The notes under the pieces were generated by a model, which saw nothing but the letters and a program-made list of their open reading frames with translations, was not told the DNA's origin and did no database searches. This document shows, in pieces, positions 5,458 to 13,035 of a DNA stretch of 20,773 nt. Position 1 is the first letter of the stretch. Every line of letters starts with the position of its first letter. The position numbers were made by a program, and so were the translations under genes. The stretch comes from a virus, in IMG/VR virus record IMGVR_UViG_3300030329_000028, positions 1 to 20,773 of that record. The stretch is one strand, 5' to 3'.

Positions 5458-8079
5458 TTATCCTAATGCAATGGCTAATGCTGTTGCTTCATCTGCTGCT
5501 GATGCTGTTGTTGCAACAGTTCCTGCAGTTGAGGGCAATGTTAGTGTTATATCTGATGTGGATGTAGGACCTATAAGTGTTACTTTGTTTGTGCCGTTGT
5601 CACTGTCCTCAAAGAACTCAACAAATCCTGCAGATGTAGAACCGTTTTTGATAGACATACCTGCGTTAAATACATCTTTTGCAGTAGAGGTAGAAACACC
5701 TGTTTGTGTCATCGTTCCTGTGACAGTCATGTTGTCATTAACTGTAACTTCAGACGTGGTGTGTCCTATAGACACTGGAACACCTGACGTAGCTGTTCCT
5801 ATGGTAATTCCGTTTGATGTGTTTGAATTGTCTATGTTTAATGATGTTGTAGCATCTAAAGAAATAGTTGCTCCATCAACAGCTAGTGTCCCATCTATAT
5901 CTGTGTTATCTAGGTTAGCTGTGCCGTCTACATCTATATCTACTGCATCTATGTTACCTTTAAATATAGTAGCAGTTACTGTGCCTGTGCTTGGATTGTA
6001 AGTAAAGTCTCCGTCAGATTCTAATCCAACATTTCCTGTAGCTGAAGTATCTTCAATAAATGTAATTAAATTTTCTTCGTTTGTACTTTCATTATCAGCA
6101 ACAGTTACGTGTGTAGCATTTGTGGCTGTTCCTGTTACATCACCTGTTACATTACCCTCTATATTAGCAACAAGTGTACCTGTTGTCATATTCAAGTTGC
6201 CTGTGCTACTTGCGTTATCTGTAGTAGTACCTAATGCAAACTTATCTGCTGATTCGTCCCAGATAAACAGAGCATCATTACCTGTTGACCCTCTTTGTAT
6301 AATAATACCAACATCATTAGAGTTAGAACTTGCACCACTATTTAATTCTAATAGACTGTCTTTAATAGTAGTATTAGTTGTATCTATTGTAGTTGTTGTA
6401 CCGTTTACTGTAAGATTACCACCAATAGTTACGTTGTTTGTTACAGTAGCACTGTCGATATAGGCATCTTTCCAACGAACACTTGTAGTACCTAAATCTA
6501 CGTCACTATCTGTTTGAGGACCAAATACACCATCAGCTACAAATACTTGTTCAGCGTTGGCTGCATAAAAATGTATTTCATCTGCTGTTTCAAAGTCTAT
6601 CTTTGTTTGGTCATCTTCCCCAATTTTTATATCCGTTGCTAGTAAAGAAGTAATTCCTGTTTGAGCTGCATCTACAGCTAATGTTACTGTTGTTGATGAT
6701 GCACTTGAAGATAAACCTGTACCACCTGCAATAGTTAATGTTTCACTATCTAAGTCAATATCAATAGTGCCACTGTCAGTGGTTACATCTAAATCTTCTG
6801 CTGTTATTTGTGCATCAACATAAGCCTTTACAGACTGCTGTGTAGGCACAAGAGTGGCACTGTTAGATGTCATATCATCTTCATCTACAAATGCCGTGAT
6901 GGTTATTGAGCCATCAGATAAGCTACCATATGTAACTGTGCCTGTGGTTGTTATTGCTGATGAACCGTTATCTATTGCACCAAAGCCTGATGATATAGAA
7001 CCACTGTTCAATGCACCTGTTGATACAAGGTTAGGCATTGCTGTTATTTCATCGTCAAGATAGGCAGCTAAAGTTTGCACTGTGGTTTGTGCCATAGTGC
7101 CACCATGATTCATTACGATACCATGTCCGTCAGATACAGTGGTTGTTCCTATAGATGTATCACCATCAACTATATTAAGTTCTGTGGCAGTTGAATCAAC
7201 AGCAGCTAATTTTGTAAAGTCAGCTTGAACTAAACCTGATACATTATCTAATAAGTTCAACTCTGTAGCTGTGGCTGTTAGTGCTACATTCTCATTTATC
7301 TTTGGTGAGGTTAGTGTTTTGTTTGTAAATGTTTGTGTATCTGCAAGTGTAGCTACAGTAGAATCTATTGCAAAAGTAACAGCATTACCACTTCCACTTG
7401 TATCAATACCTGTGCCACCTGTAAATGTAAGTGTTTCACTATCTAGGTCAATACTTAATGCACCACCACTATCAGCTTGAAAGTCTAAGTCTTCTGCTGT
7501 TAGTTGTGTATCTACATATGCTTTTACAGATTGTTGTGTTGGTACGAGAGTAGCACTATTAGAAGACATGTCATCTTCATCCACAAACGCTGTGATTGTT
7601 ATTGAACCATCTGACAAACTACCATATGTAAGTGTTCCTGATACATCAGCATTACCATTTATGTCTATAGTCGTTGCTGCAAGTTGTATTTCTGTATCAG
7701 CCACAAGGTCTAGCTGTCCATCAGTGCTTGAGTTTATTGATATGGCTGTATCACGAAACTGTATCTTTTCTGTAGATGCTATGAGTATATCATCAGAGAA
7801 CTCAAAGTAGTCTTCATCTTCCATCCACTTGAGTACACCGTCATTTGATTCACCATCAAAAGTTACAGTAATGTCTGTGCCTGCTGTACCATCTCCTAGT
7901 GTAAGAGATGTGCCAAGCATCTTAGTTATAGGACCACCTTCATTAGCAGTGCCATCATGTGTGTGTCCAGTGCTTGCTTGAAAGACTGCTAATAACTGAT
8001 TAAACTCGTCATTAGTGTGAGCTGCCGTGATAACATCACCGTCAGAGTACGAGGATTGTCTTGTGTATGTTGCTCCCAT
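5458..8079 (-). CDS. Long tail fibre/adhesin protein with internal duplication, no S74 domain
   Basis: An 873-residue acidic protein dominated by Thr, Ser, Asp, Gly and Ala, with very few Lys or Arg, as expected for a beta-helical trimeric fibre. The N terminus (TYTRQSSYSDGDVITAAHTNDEF, then GHTHDGT with His39 and His41) resembles the tail-attachment start of marine podovirus fibres. Residues about 148-225 and 380-457 are a near-exact duplication (TYGSLSDGSITITAFVDEDD, LVPTQQSVKAYV, DLDSETLT-GGTG). TATELNLLD-type phrases occur between the copies. The C terminus has ITLTLPSTAGTVATT and no S74 motif, so unlike its four neighbours it does not appear to process itself. Its start follows directly on the preceding stop (TAAATG). 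It could be the main fibre or a tail appendage shaft to which the shorter fibres are attached. Confidence 0.86.
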   Translation of the reverse strand: MGATYTRQSSYSDGDVITAAHTNDEFNQLLAVFQASTGHTHDGTANEGGPITKMLGTSLTLGDGTAGTDITVTFDGESNDGVLKWMEDEDYFEFSDDILIASTEKIQFRDTAISINSSTDGQLDLVADTEIQLAATTIDINGNADVSGTLTYGSLSDGSITITAFVDEDDMSSNSATLVPTQQSVKAYVDTQLTAEDLDFQADSGGALSIDLDSETLTFTGGTGIDTSGSGNAVTFAIDSTVATLADTQTFTNKTLTSPKINENVALTATATELNLLDNVSGLVQADFTKLAAVDSTATELNIVDGDTSIGTTTVSDGHGIVMNHGGTMAQTTVQTLAAYLDDEITAMPNLVSTGALNSGSISSGFGAIDNGSSAITTTGTVTYGSLSDGSITITAFVDEDDMTSNSATLVPTQQSVKAYVDAQITAEDLDVTTDSGTIDIDLDSETLTIAGGTGLSSSASSTTVTLAVDAAQTGITSLLATDIKIGEDDQTKIDFETADEIHFYAANAEQVFVADGVFGPQTDSDVDLGTTSVRWKDAYIDSATVTNNVTIGGNLTVNGTTTTIDTTNTTIKDSLLELNSGASSNSNDVGIIIQRGSTGNDALFIWDESADKFALGTTTDNASSTGNLNMTTGTLVANIEGNVTGDVTGTATNATHVTVADNESTNEENLITFIEDTSATGNVGLESDGDFTYNPSTGTVTATIFKGNIDAVDIDVDGTANLDNTDIDGTLAVDGATISLDATTSLNIDNSNTSNGITIGTATSGVPVSIGHTTSEVTVNDNMTVTGTMTQTGVSTSTAKDVFNAGMSIKNGSTSAGFVEFFEDSDNGTNKVTLIGPTSTSDITLTLPSTAGTVATTASAADEATALAIALG
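6819..6935 (-). repeat. Internal duplication in the 873-residue fibre, second copy
   Basis: This 117-nt stretch aligns without gaps to 7515-7631 at an offset of 696 nt, exactly 232 codons. About twenty differences are seen, mostly at third codon positions, so the protein is nearly unchanged while the DNA has drifted. The wider protein similarity extends to about 78 residues. Confidence 0.8.
7515..7631 (-). repeat. Internal duplication in the 873-residue fibre, first copy
   Basis: Partner of 6819-6935, covering residues about 150-188 (SLSDGSITITAFVDEDD and LVPTQQSVKAYV). In-frame and gap-free. Confidence 0.8.
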
Positions 8080-9603
8080 TTACCTTCTTGCTCCTACTTG
8101 ATATTCTAATTGAAAACCTTTTAGTGAGTATGGTGCTGTTTCACCACCGTCATTTACTCTTAGTGCTACAGCGAACCCTGATCCCTCTACGGATTGTCTA
8201 AACAGTGGCTGTGATGCACCACCATATGTACCCACTACAGAAGAAGATGTGCCATATGTTGACGTTCCATATATAGCTGCAATATCTTGTGAGTCTAGTT
8301 CATATGCAGCAGGTCTTGCTGAGTCTTTAGATTCATAATCATATCGTAAAAATAAATCTGCATCTATAGATGACTCAGGCTTAAAGTTTACAACGACACG
8401 TTGCATGTGTTTTCGTATACCTGCATCACCAAATGTCATATCAGGACTTCTATACTTTGCCAGTATTGCCGTCCCATCAAAAGTGTTACCCTGCTCTTGT
8501 CTATAAACAAAACCATTTGAATAATCACCGTGTAAAACTATAACATCTCCTGCTTTTACAAAACTATCTGTTGATGCAGGTTTAATACCTCGTAGCTCTG
8601 AAAATTCAAATGTCTGTCCTTTTAATACACAAGCTATACCTTTTGTGCTGTTTTGTGCAGTTGCTGCTTTAGTAAAAAATATCCTGTATTGTGTTCTGTC
8701 TGGTATGACTACACTCTGAAACTCAGATGCACTTGATAGATTATCATCAAATATAGACTGCACATTAGAACTAATTGTGCCAAGTTCAACGTCACCAATT
8801 CTTGCTGTACCTGCAACTGTTCTCAAACCATCAGGTCCTAAAAATATTAAGTCACCTGCAAATTCCTGTATTGTGTTGCCGTTTATGCAACCAATGTCTC
8901 TAGTAACAGCAGATACGGAAAAGTCACTAGAACTACTGCCACTCATTTTAAATATTCTGTTTTCACAAAAAATAAATAAGTTATCACGGAAAACCTTTAG
9001 ACCTGTTATAACATCATCTACTTTTATACTTCCTGCACCACTACCAAACGCATCTTCGTCAAAAGGTTGGCTAAACACTAGCGTCTGTGGTGTAGAGGAC
9101 TTACCTGCATAAAACATGTGACTTTTAAACGCTGTCACAAACTTAGAACCTGATACATCACTATTGCTTACATCGGTTGCTGACATCGCTGAGTTAAAAA
9201 ATGTTGGAGCATTTGCTCCGTCCACAACTATTAACTTATCGTTACCATCAAAGTTGTATCTTTCAAAAGCGTATGTTCCTGCACTTGTTCTACCAGTATC
9301 TCTTTCTGTCCAACTAGAACCACCTGCTGTAGCACTAAATATCTTTTCACCTCTAGCTGCAACCACTAAGTCACCAAATGTAGCCACCATTAAAACTTGC
9401 TCTGTAGAAGAACTTGTTTGTGGTACAACAGCACTTACATATTTACTAAACCCATTTATTCTTCTGTAGCCACCTTCTATGTCAGGCTCAAAGTTTTGTA
9501 GTTCTAATGCTTCTCCGGGTTGCATTAAAAATGTAGAACGATTTAAAACTAACCCACCTTGACAGTTAAAAGCTGTAGGTTGTACTTGTGACAGATCAGG
9601 CAT
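8080..9603 (-). CDS. P22 gp10/T7 gp12-like tail nozzle (stabilisation) protein
   Basis: A 507-residue protein starting MPDLSQVQPTAFNCQGGLVLN and then PGEALELQNFEPDIEGGYRRINGF, the N-terminal signature of podovirus tail tubular B/gp10-like proteins: a glycine-rich opening followed by a 'rules per position, then genome-of-values' phrase. Repeated blade-like segments follow (VLMVATFGDLVVAARGEKIFSAT, LIVVDGANAPTFF, GLKVFRDNLFIFCENRIFKM, LIFLGPDGLRTVAG), suggesting a beta-propeller. In P22 and T7 such proteins sit below the adaptor ring, close the tail tube and carry the fibres. Its place after the adaptor gene and before the fibres agrees. One base separates it from the 79-residue gene (TAATATG). 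Assignment rests on pattern and gene order, not on a database match. Confidence 0.82.
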   Translation of the reverse strand: MPDLSQVQPTAFNCQGGLVLNRSTFLMQPGEALELQNFEPDIEGGYRRINGFSKYVSAVVPQTSSSTEQVLMVATFGDLVVAARGEKIFSATAGGSSWTERDTGRTSAGTYAFERYNFDGNDKLIVVDGANAPTFFNSAMSATDVSNSDVSGSKFVTAFKSHMFYAGKSSTPQTLVFSQPFDEDAFGSGAGSIKVDDVITGLKVFRDNLFIFCENRIFKMSGSSSSDFSVSAVTRDIGCINGNTIQEFAGDLIFLGPDGLRTVAGTARIGDVELGTISSNVQSIFDDNLSSASEFQSVVIPDRTQYRIFFTKAATAQNSTKGIACVLKGQTFEFSELRGIKPASTDSFVKAGDVIVLHGDYSNGFVYRQEQGNTFDGTAILAKYRSPDMTFGDAGIRKHMQRVVVNFKPESSIDADLFLRYDYESKDSARPAAYELDSQDIAAIYGTSTYGTSSSVVGTYGGASQPLFRQSVEGSGFAVALRVNDGGETAPYSLKGFQLEYQVGARR

Positions 9604-9604
9604 A

Positions 9605-9844
9605 TTAAATAACTTTTTTCTTTGTTTCCATTTGCATCTTTTGTGCTAGATGACTTATTAAAACTGAACGCATAAAGACTGCTCTATCTCTATTAGTAAA
9701 AGAATACTCTCTTACGTCTTCTCCTCCCACTCTTAAAGAGAATATGTAGAAAGCACCTACTTTAGTTACTAAAGAAGCACATCCCTCTGCTATTCTTTTT
9801 AAATCAACCTTCTTGCCAAAGCTTGTTTCAATAATATTGCTCAT
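9605..9844 (-). CDS. Small unrecognised protein between adaptor and tail nozzle genes
   Basis: A 79-residue basic protein (MSNIIETSFGKKVDLKRIAEG...) with a central hydrophobic beta-like stretch (GAFYIFSLRVGG), a charged helical part (NRDRAVFMRSVLISHLAQKM) and a Lys-rich end. No signal peptide or membrane helix is evident. It sits two bases after the adaptor gene and one base before the nozzle gene, so it is almost certainly co-translated with tail genes. It could be a small tail component or an assembly chaperone. I do not recognise the family. Confidence 0.72.
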   Translation of the reverse strand: MSNIIETSFGKKVDLKRIAEGCASLVTKVGAFYIFSLRVGGEDVREYSFTNRDRAVFMRSVLISHLAQKMQMETKKKVI

Positions 9845-9846
9845 TT

Positions 9847-10782
9847 TTATATTACTCTTGGATTTAAATCTAATACTTGACTAGGAGTTCTTGGTATAAA
9901 TGTTGATCTTATATATTCATACTTGTTCACTAACAATGACTGCATATTCTTGATACCTTGCTCAAATCGTGCAAAGTTAAGTTGGTATTGTGCAGTCTCT
10001 CCTCTATACTGATACACAAAAGCTGTAGCTCCATCCACTATAACGGCATCAAAACGTGCAGGTATAGTTGTTGTATCTCCATGTGCTGATAAATCTGTTG
10101 GGAAAGTGTAATAGTCAAACTTTAAAGAATATGACCTATTAGGATAAGGGTGTAAAAGATAATTGTTGTCAGGGGATCTAACCACATTTTTTGGAACTCC
10201 TCCTTGGTCGAACTGTGCTACCTGCACCCCACTGCTATGAGCAGAAGCTGTTGTGCTGTTTGCTCCTCGTGAAACACCTGTAAAAGTTGTAGATGAAGTG
10301 CCTGTGTAAGTAACCTCTTCATTGCCTATATGCAATGTGCCTGCACTATCAAATCCTGTTGTACTGGCTACAGTTATTGTAGTTGCTGAATCTGTTAGAG
10401 ATCCATCTAGTGTGGTTGTATTTATTTCATCTTCTTGAGTTACAAAAGCATTTATATAATCATTATACTGAAGAATAGTTAGCTTACCACCACTCGTTGC
10501 TAAATCTTCATCTTTAACTAATCTAAATGTATTGTAGTCTACATGTTTAGTTGATGTAGGTAAACTATATCTAACAGTTCCTGCTGTAAGTGTTTTAGTC
10601 TCTGTTGCATGATTAAACGGAAAGTTGTATTCTTTTTGATTAATATATCTTATAGACTCATTCACAGCATTTTGTGCTTGTACCTGTATACCTCTAGCAC
10701 TAGAAAAGTTAGAAGAAGTTAGCTGTACTTCATTTAGTCTTGCTAATGTATTGTTAGTAAGTGTTAGATATGTACCAGACAT
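9847..10782 (-). CDS. Head-tail adaptor, T7 gp11 (tail tubular A)-like, with inserted beta domain
   Basis: A 311-residue protein. The N terminus MSGTYLTLTNNTLARLNEVQL, followed by GIQVQAQNAVNESIRYINQKEYNFPF, is the typical opening of tail-tubular-A/adaptor proteins of marine podoviruses, which form the ring joining portal to tail. A second family-like stretch, GGVPKNVVRSPDNNYLLHPYPN, comes at about residue 192. The two are separated by a 70-residue block (residues 121-190) with the pattern LTDSATTITVASTTGF, LHIGNEEVTYTG, FTGVSRGANSTTA. That block looks like an independent Ig-size beta domain inserted in a loop. Stop and start of its neighbours are 12 and 2 bases away, and AAGGA precedes the start. 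P22 gp4 would occupy the same place in the gene order. The call is good for the scaffold of the protein; the role of the insert is unknown. Confidence 0.82.
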   Translation of the reverse strand: MSGTYLTLTNNTLARLNEVQLTSSNFSSARGIQVQAQNAVNESIRYINQKEYNFPFNHATETKTLTAGTVRYSLPTSTKHVDYNTFRLVKDEDLATSGGKLTILQYNDYINAFVTQEDEINTTTLDGSLTDSATTITVASTTGFDSAGTLHIGNEEVTYTGTSSTTFTGVSRGANSTTASAHSSGVQVAQFDQGGVPKNVVRSPDNNYLLHPYPNRSYSLKFDYYTFPTDLSAHGDTTTIPARFDAVIVDGATAFVYQYRGETAQYQLNFARFEQGIKNMQSLLVNKYEYIRSTFIPRTPSQVLDLNPRVI

Positions 10783-10794
10783 TGATATCCTTTC

Positions 10795-11193
10795 TTAGGA
10801 TTGTTTTGTCATATCTAGGATGATGTTGTATGTATCCGTGTTAGAATGTCCTACAGTTGTAAACATGATGTCACCTGTCTTACCAGATCCTGCATTATTC
10901 TGTAGTCCACCAAAACTGGAGAAGTCTATGTCTCCTGTAGTATCTAATAGTTTGTATGCTTCTACATCTGTAGATGCGTCCCAAAGTATTTGCACTTTCA
11001 TTCCGTCAAGTGTGTAGTATATTCTGTCTATTGTTACTCCTGTGCATGTAGCACCTTTTTCACCTGCAGTAAATGCACTCACATCTACTTTGTTTACTGC
11101 ACTCTCTCCTGTGCCGTCACTTACGTTGGTGAACTTCATAACTAATCTGTAAGGTGTATTGAGTATTGTTTGTGATGTGACTGTATCTGCCAT
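10795..11193 (-). CDS. Virion structural protein of unknown role, downstream of coat genes
   Basis: A 132-residue protein beginning MADTVTSQTILNTPYRLVMKFTN, with alternating beta-like segments (VTIDRIYYTLDGMKVQILWD, GDIMFTTVGHSNTDTYNIILDM). No catalytic motif, signal peptide or membrane helix is seen. From memory, proteins opening in this way are widespread in marine phage structural clusters next to the coat and decoration proteins; none that I know has an assigned role. It is the first gene after a terminator-like hairpin (11206-11240) and has AGGA seven bases before the ATG. A head completion or neck protein is most likely from its position between coat and adaptor genes. Confidence 0.8.
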   Translation of the reverse strand: MADTVTSQTILNTPYRLVMKFTNVSDGTGESAVNKVDVSAFTAGEKGATCTGVTIDRIYYTLDGMKVQILWDASTDVEAYKLLDTTGDIDFSSFGGLQNNAGSGKTGDIMFTTVGHSNTDTYNIILDMTKQS

Positions 11194-11205
11194 TAGTATT
11201 CCTTT

Positions 11206-11240
11206 ATATTAAAATAGAGGGCAAGCTTTCACCTGCCCCC
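11206..11240 (-). terminator. Terminator-like hairpin after coat and decoration genes
   Basis: Read on the minus strand, the left arm GGGGGCAGG (11240-11232), a six-base loop (TGAAAG) and the right arm CTTGCCCTC (11225-11217) form nine pairs, seven Watson-Crick and two G-U. A T-rich run TATTTTAATAT (11216-11206) follows. This has the form of a factor-independent terminator, though the T-run is interrupted. It lies in the 58-nt gap between the decoration gene and the next structural gene, so it probably lets part of the transcription through and lowers expression of the tail genes relative to the coat genes. Confidence 0.7.
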
Positions 11241-11251
11241 TAGATTATAAT

Positions 11252-11728
11252 TTAAGCAAGCTGATCCCTAGCTACTTCGTCAGCTTCCATCTCACCGATG
11301 TCACTAACGTCCAATAGGACAGCGTATACTCTGAGTTTACCTGCAGTAAATGAACCACCACTTCCTGCTAAAGTTACATCCAAAGTATCGTCTGAAGTAA
11401 TTACGATATCACCTGCAACGGTTGCACTAGGAGCATAAGCACCATCAGAAGCACCGTCAATATCAAATGCCGCAACATACTCATTGTCATCGACAGCAGT
11501 ACCAAGAATGGCTGTTGCGTCAGTACCAGAGTTCATAGTTGCACTTGTAGTTACCTGTAAACCTGCAGCAATGATTTTGGTGTTTGCAGGTACAGTGAGA
11601 CACTGAACTACATCTCCCGGAGCAATGCTGTTAGCTGTTAGGTCAACTATTTGTTGCACATAATATGGTTGTCTTCCACGAGAAGAAGAACCATGAGTAT
11701 TTGCAAGAGTTGCTGTAATTGTAGCCAT
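11252..11728 (-). CDS. Head decoration-like (capsid accessory) protein
   Basis: A 158-residue acidic, beta-rich protein with no charged clusters. It begins MATITATLANTHGSSSRGRQPYYVQQIVDL, runs through VVQCLTVPANTKIIAAGLQVTTSAT, and ends with GKLRVYAVLLDVSDIGEMEADEVARDQLA. It follows the coat gene by 12 nt and has one of the strongest ribosome sites of the window (AGGGAGG), so it should be made in amounts close to the coat protein. Together with size and position this points to a capsid-decorating protein such as a trimer at the threefold sites. From memory, this type follows the coat gene in many marine phage clusters. A minor head or tail protein remains possible. Confidence 0.78.
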   Translation of the reverse strand: MATITATLANTHGSSSRGRQPYYVQQIVDLTANSIAPGDVVQCLTVPANTKIIAAGLQVTTSATMNSGTDATAILGTAVDDNEYVAAFDIDGASDGAYAPSATVAGDIVITSDDTLDVTLAGSGGSFTAGKLRVYAVLLDVSDIGEMEADEVARDQLA

Positions 11729-11734
11729 GATTTA

Positions 11735-11741
11735 CCTCCCT
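11735..11741 (-). promoter_or_regulatory. Strong ribosome binding site of the decoration gene
   Basis: AGGGAGG on the minus strand lies six bases before the ATG at 11728 and overlaps the coat gene stop codon by one base. It is close to a full anti-16S match, supporting both the start choice and high translation. Confidence 0.75.
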
Positions 11742-12808
11742 TAGAATTTTGAGACATATAAAGCACGAGTAAGTGCTTCAGGTCGTAATATTTTACGTCC
11801 ATAGAGATGCATACCTCTGACGATGTCAGCAAAGCTGTCAGGGTCACGATATGTCTCTGTTTTGTTGATTTGCTCTGCAGTGGCTACTGCTGAACTATGT
11901 CCTGCAACAATTATACCAAAGTGGCTTGATCCTGTAGAAGTAGCTCCTGTAGGACCATTACCGACTTCAGGTAGGTTGTTTGACATAAACACTTTGAAGC
12001 CATGCAAGTTGCTGAAGATCATACCATTTTTGAGTTCGTCCTTTGAAGAAACAAAGTCACCATTCATAATTCTGGAGTCTTCATCTTTTAGCAATTCAGC
12101 AAAGACTGGGTCGATTACAAGCCATCTTCCCTCTTTATCAACATGCTGTTGGTCAAGCTTTCGCCCCATTCTGTTGATAACAGCTAGAGGTGTAGCATGA
12201 GCAGCAGTGGTATTAACACCATCGCCCATTCCTCTTGGCTGAACAACAATAGAGTTGCCTGAAGAACCACCGTTGAAGTCTTCAGCATCTACCTGCATAG
12301 TTGCAAGTAGTTCGTTTGAAGCAGCAGATGCTACAGCTTTAGAACCTGATACAGTTGAGTTTACTGTGTCTGGTCTTCCGTGTAGTGCAGACTGCTTGAA
12401 ACCTGCTAGATAGCCTAGAACTTCCTGATCGTATTGATCTGAAAGTCTGTAAGCTGCTCTGTCAGTAGCTAAAGATTGGAAGTTGATGTGCGAGTGAGCT
12501 TCCTCAATGTCATCGACTTTAAATGCAAAGTAGTTTGCTTTGTCAACGACTAGAGAAAAGTCCTCATCGTCCAAGTCCTGAGGTGTGATTGTAGTGCCAC
12601 GAGCATACTCTTTTACAGTAATCTCTGGCTCTTTGATTATTTTAACAGTATCACCCATCTGAGCAATCTCACCAAAATAGTCAGAATTTGTGATACCTTC
12701 CACAACAGATGACTTACGGAAAGCAAGCTGTACCTGTTTGGAATAAATGATAGGACTGAAATTACCGTTGGGTAAATTTCCGTGTCCTGCCGCAGTTTGA
12801 AAAGCCAT
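11741..12808 (-). CDS. Major capsid (coat) protein
   Basis: A 355-residue protein, near the size of P22/T7-type coat proteins. It begins MAFQTAAGHGNLPNGNFSPI, then YSKQVQLAFRKSSVVEGITNSDYFGEI and VKIIKEPEITVKEYARG, the usual opening of HK97-fold coat proteins in marine podoviruses: an N-arm, a helix, then E-loop-like strands. The end, IVRGMHLYGRKILRPEALTRALYVSKF, is a conserved C-terminal phrase I remember from such coats. An internal stretch rich in Gly/Ser/Thr (residues 280-295) may be a surface loop. It has the best ribosome site in the window (GAGGAGG) and is preceded by the only long untranslated leader with a promoter, as expected for the most abundant virion protein. The scaffold gene lies directly upstream and the decoration gene downstream. 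The assignment is strong from context, good from sequence. Confidence 0.9.
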   Translation of the reverse strand: MAFQTAAGHGNLPNGNFSPIIYSKQVQLAFRKSSVVEGITNSDYFGEIAQMGDTVKIIKEPEITVKEYARGTTITPQDLDDEDFSLVVDKANYFAFKVDDIEEAHSHINFQSLATDRAAYRLSDQYDQEVLGYLAGFKQSALHGRPDTVNSTVSGSKAVASAASNELLATMQVDAEDFNGGSSGNSIVVQPRGMGDGVNTTAAHATPLAVINRMGRKLDQQHVDKEGRWLVIDPVFAELLKDEDSRIMNGDFVSSKDELKNGMIFSNLHGFKVFMSNNLPEVGNGPTGATSTGSSHFGIIVAGHSSAVATAEQINKTETYRDPDSFADIVRGMHLYGRKILRPEALTRALYVSKF

Positions 12809-12815
12809 GTTAAAT

Positions 12816-12822
12816 CCTCCTC
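12816..12822 (-). promoter_or_regulatory. Strong ribosome binding site of the coat gene
   Basis: GAGGAGG on the minus strand, seven bases before the ATG at 12808. The strength and spacing fix the coat start and predict very efficient translation. Confidence 0.82.
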
Positions 12823-12863
12823 ACTTTTCAAGGTCACAGATACAAATTACAATTACTGATACA

Positions 12864-12917
12864 GGGGCTAATTTAGTTCTAGGTGCAGATGTACATTCTG
12901 GGCTAGTTAAACTAGGT
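12864..12917 (-). repeat. Two related ACCTAG...TAGCCC boxes in the coat leader
   Basis: On the minus strand, ACCTAG-N6-TAGCCC (12917-12900) is followed 15 nt later by ACCTAG-N8-TAGCCC (12884-12865). The six-base ends are identical while the middles differ in length and sequence. The first copy is also self-complementary (CTAGTT-T-AACTAG). They could be protein-binding sites or small RNA hairpins in the 5' leader. No known element is recognised. Confidence 0.5.
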
Positions 12918-12995
12918 TATTCTCATCATATTGCTTTTTGTCGAAAATATATACACTTATAAGTAGTCCATAAAGGGGTTATGCGTGTATATTAA

Positions 12996-13005
12996 TGTAT
13001 ATACA
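12996..13005. promoter_or_regulatory. Perfect palindrome at the predicted coat transcription start
   Basis: TGTATATACA is a perfect 10-base palindrome located two bases downstream of the -10 hexamer, where an operator would block or modulate initiation. The region is AT-rich, so chance is a real alternative. Confidence 0.3.
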
Positions 13006-13007
13006 TA

Positions 13008-13035
13008 GTTATACATATATTTTTAAAAATGTCAA
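13008..13035 (-). promoter_or_regulatory. Sigma70-type promoter ahead of the coat gene
   Basis: Minus strand TTGACA (13035-13030), a 16-nt AT-rich spacer, then TATAAC (13013-13008). The first hexamer is a perfect consensus match and the second matches five of six bases. It begins nine bases after the scaffold stop codon, so coat genes would be transcribed independently of upstream genes by host RNA polymerase. The expected start near 13001 leaves an untranslated leader of roughly 190 nt. Confidence 0.72.

Noticed and set aside
5441-6001. 186-codon plus-strand open frame with membrane-like composition
   Set aside because: Antisense shadow of the 873-residue fibre. The hydrophobic Val/Pro/Ser composition comes from complementing Asp/Thr/Gly codons.
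272-8079. Possible diversity-generating retroelement target in the fibre genes
   Set aside because: No reverse transcriptase gene, no template repeat and no adenine-biased near-copy of a fibre C terminus was seen in the window.
11647-11847. 66-codon minus-strand frame spanning the coat/decoration boundary
   Set aside because: It overlaps two well-supported genes in another frame, and the composition is not protein-like.
12637-12837. 66-codon minus-strand frame over the coat gene start
   Set aside because: It runs through the coat ribosome site and N terminus in another frame. The coat gene has far stronger support.
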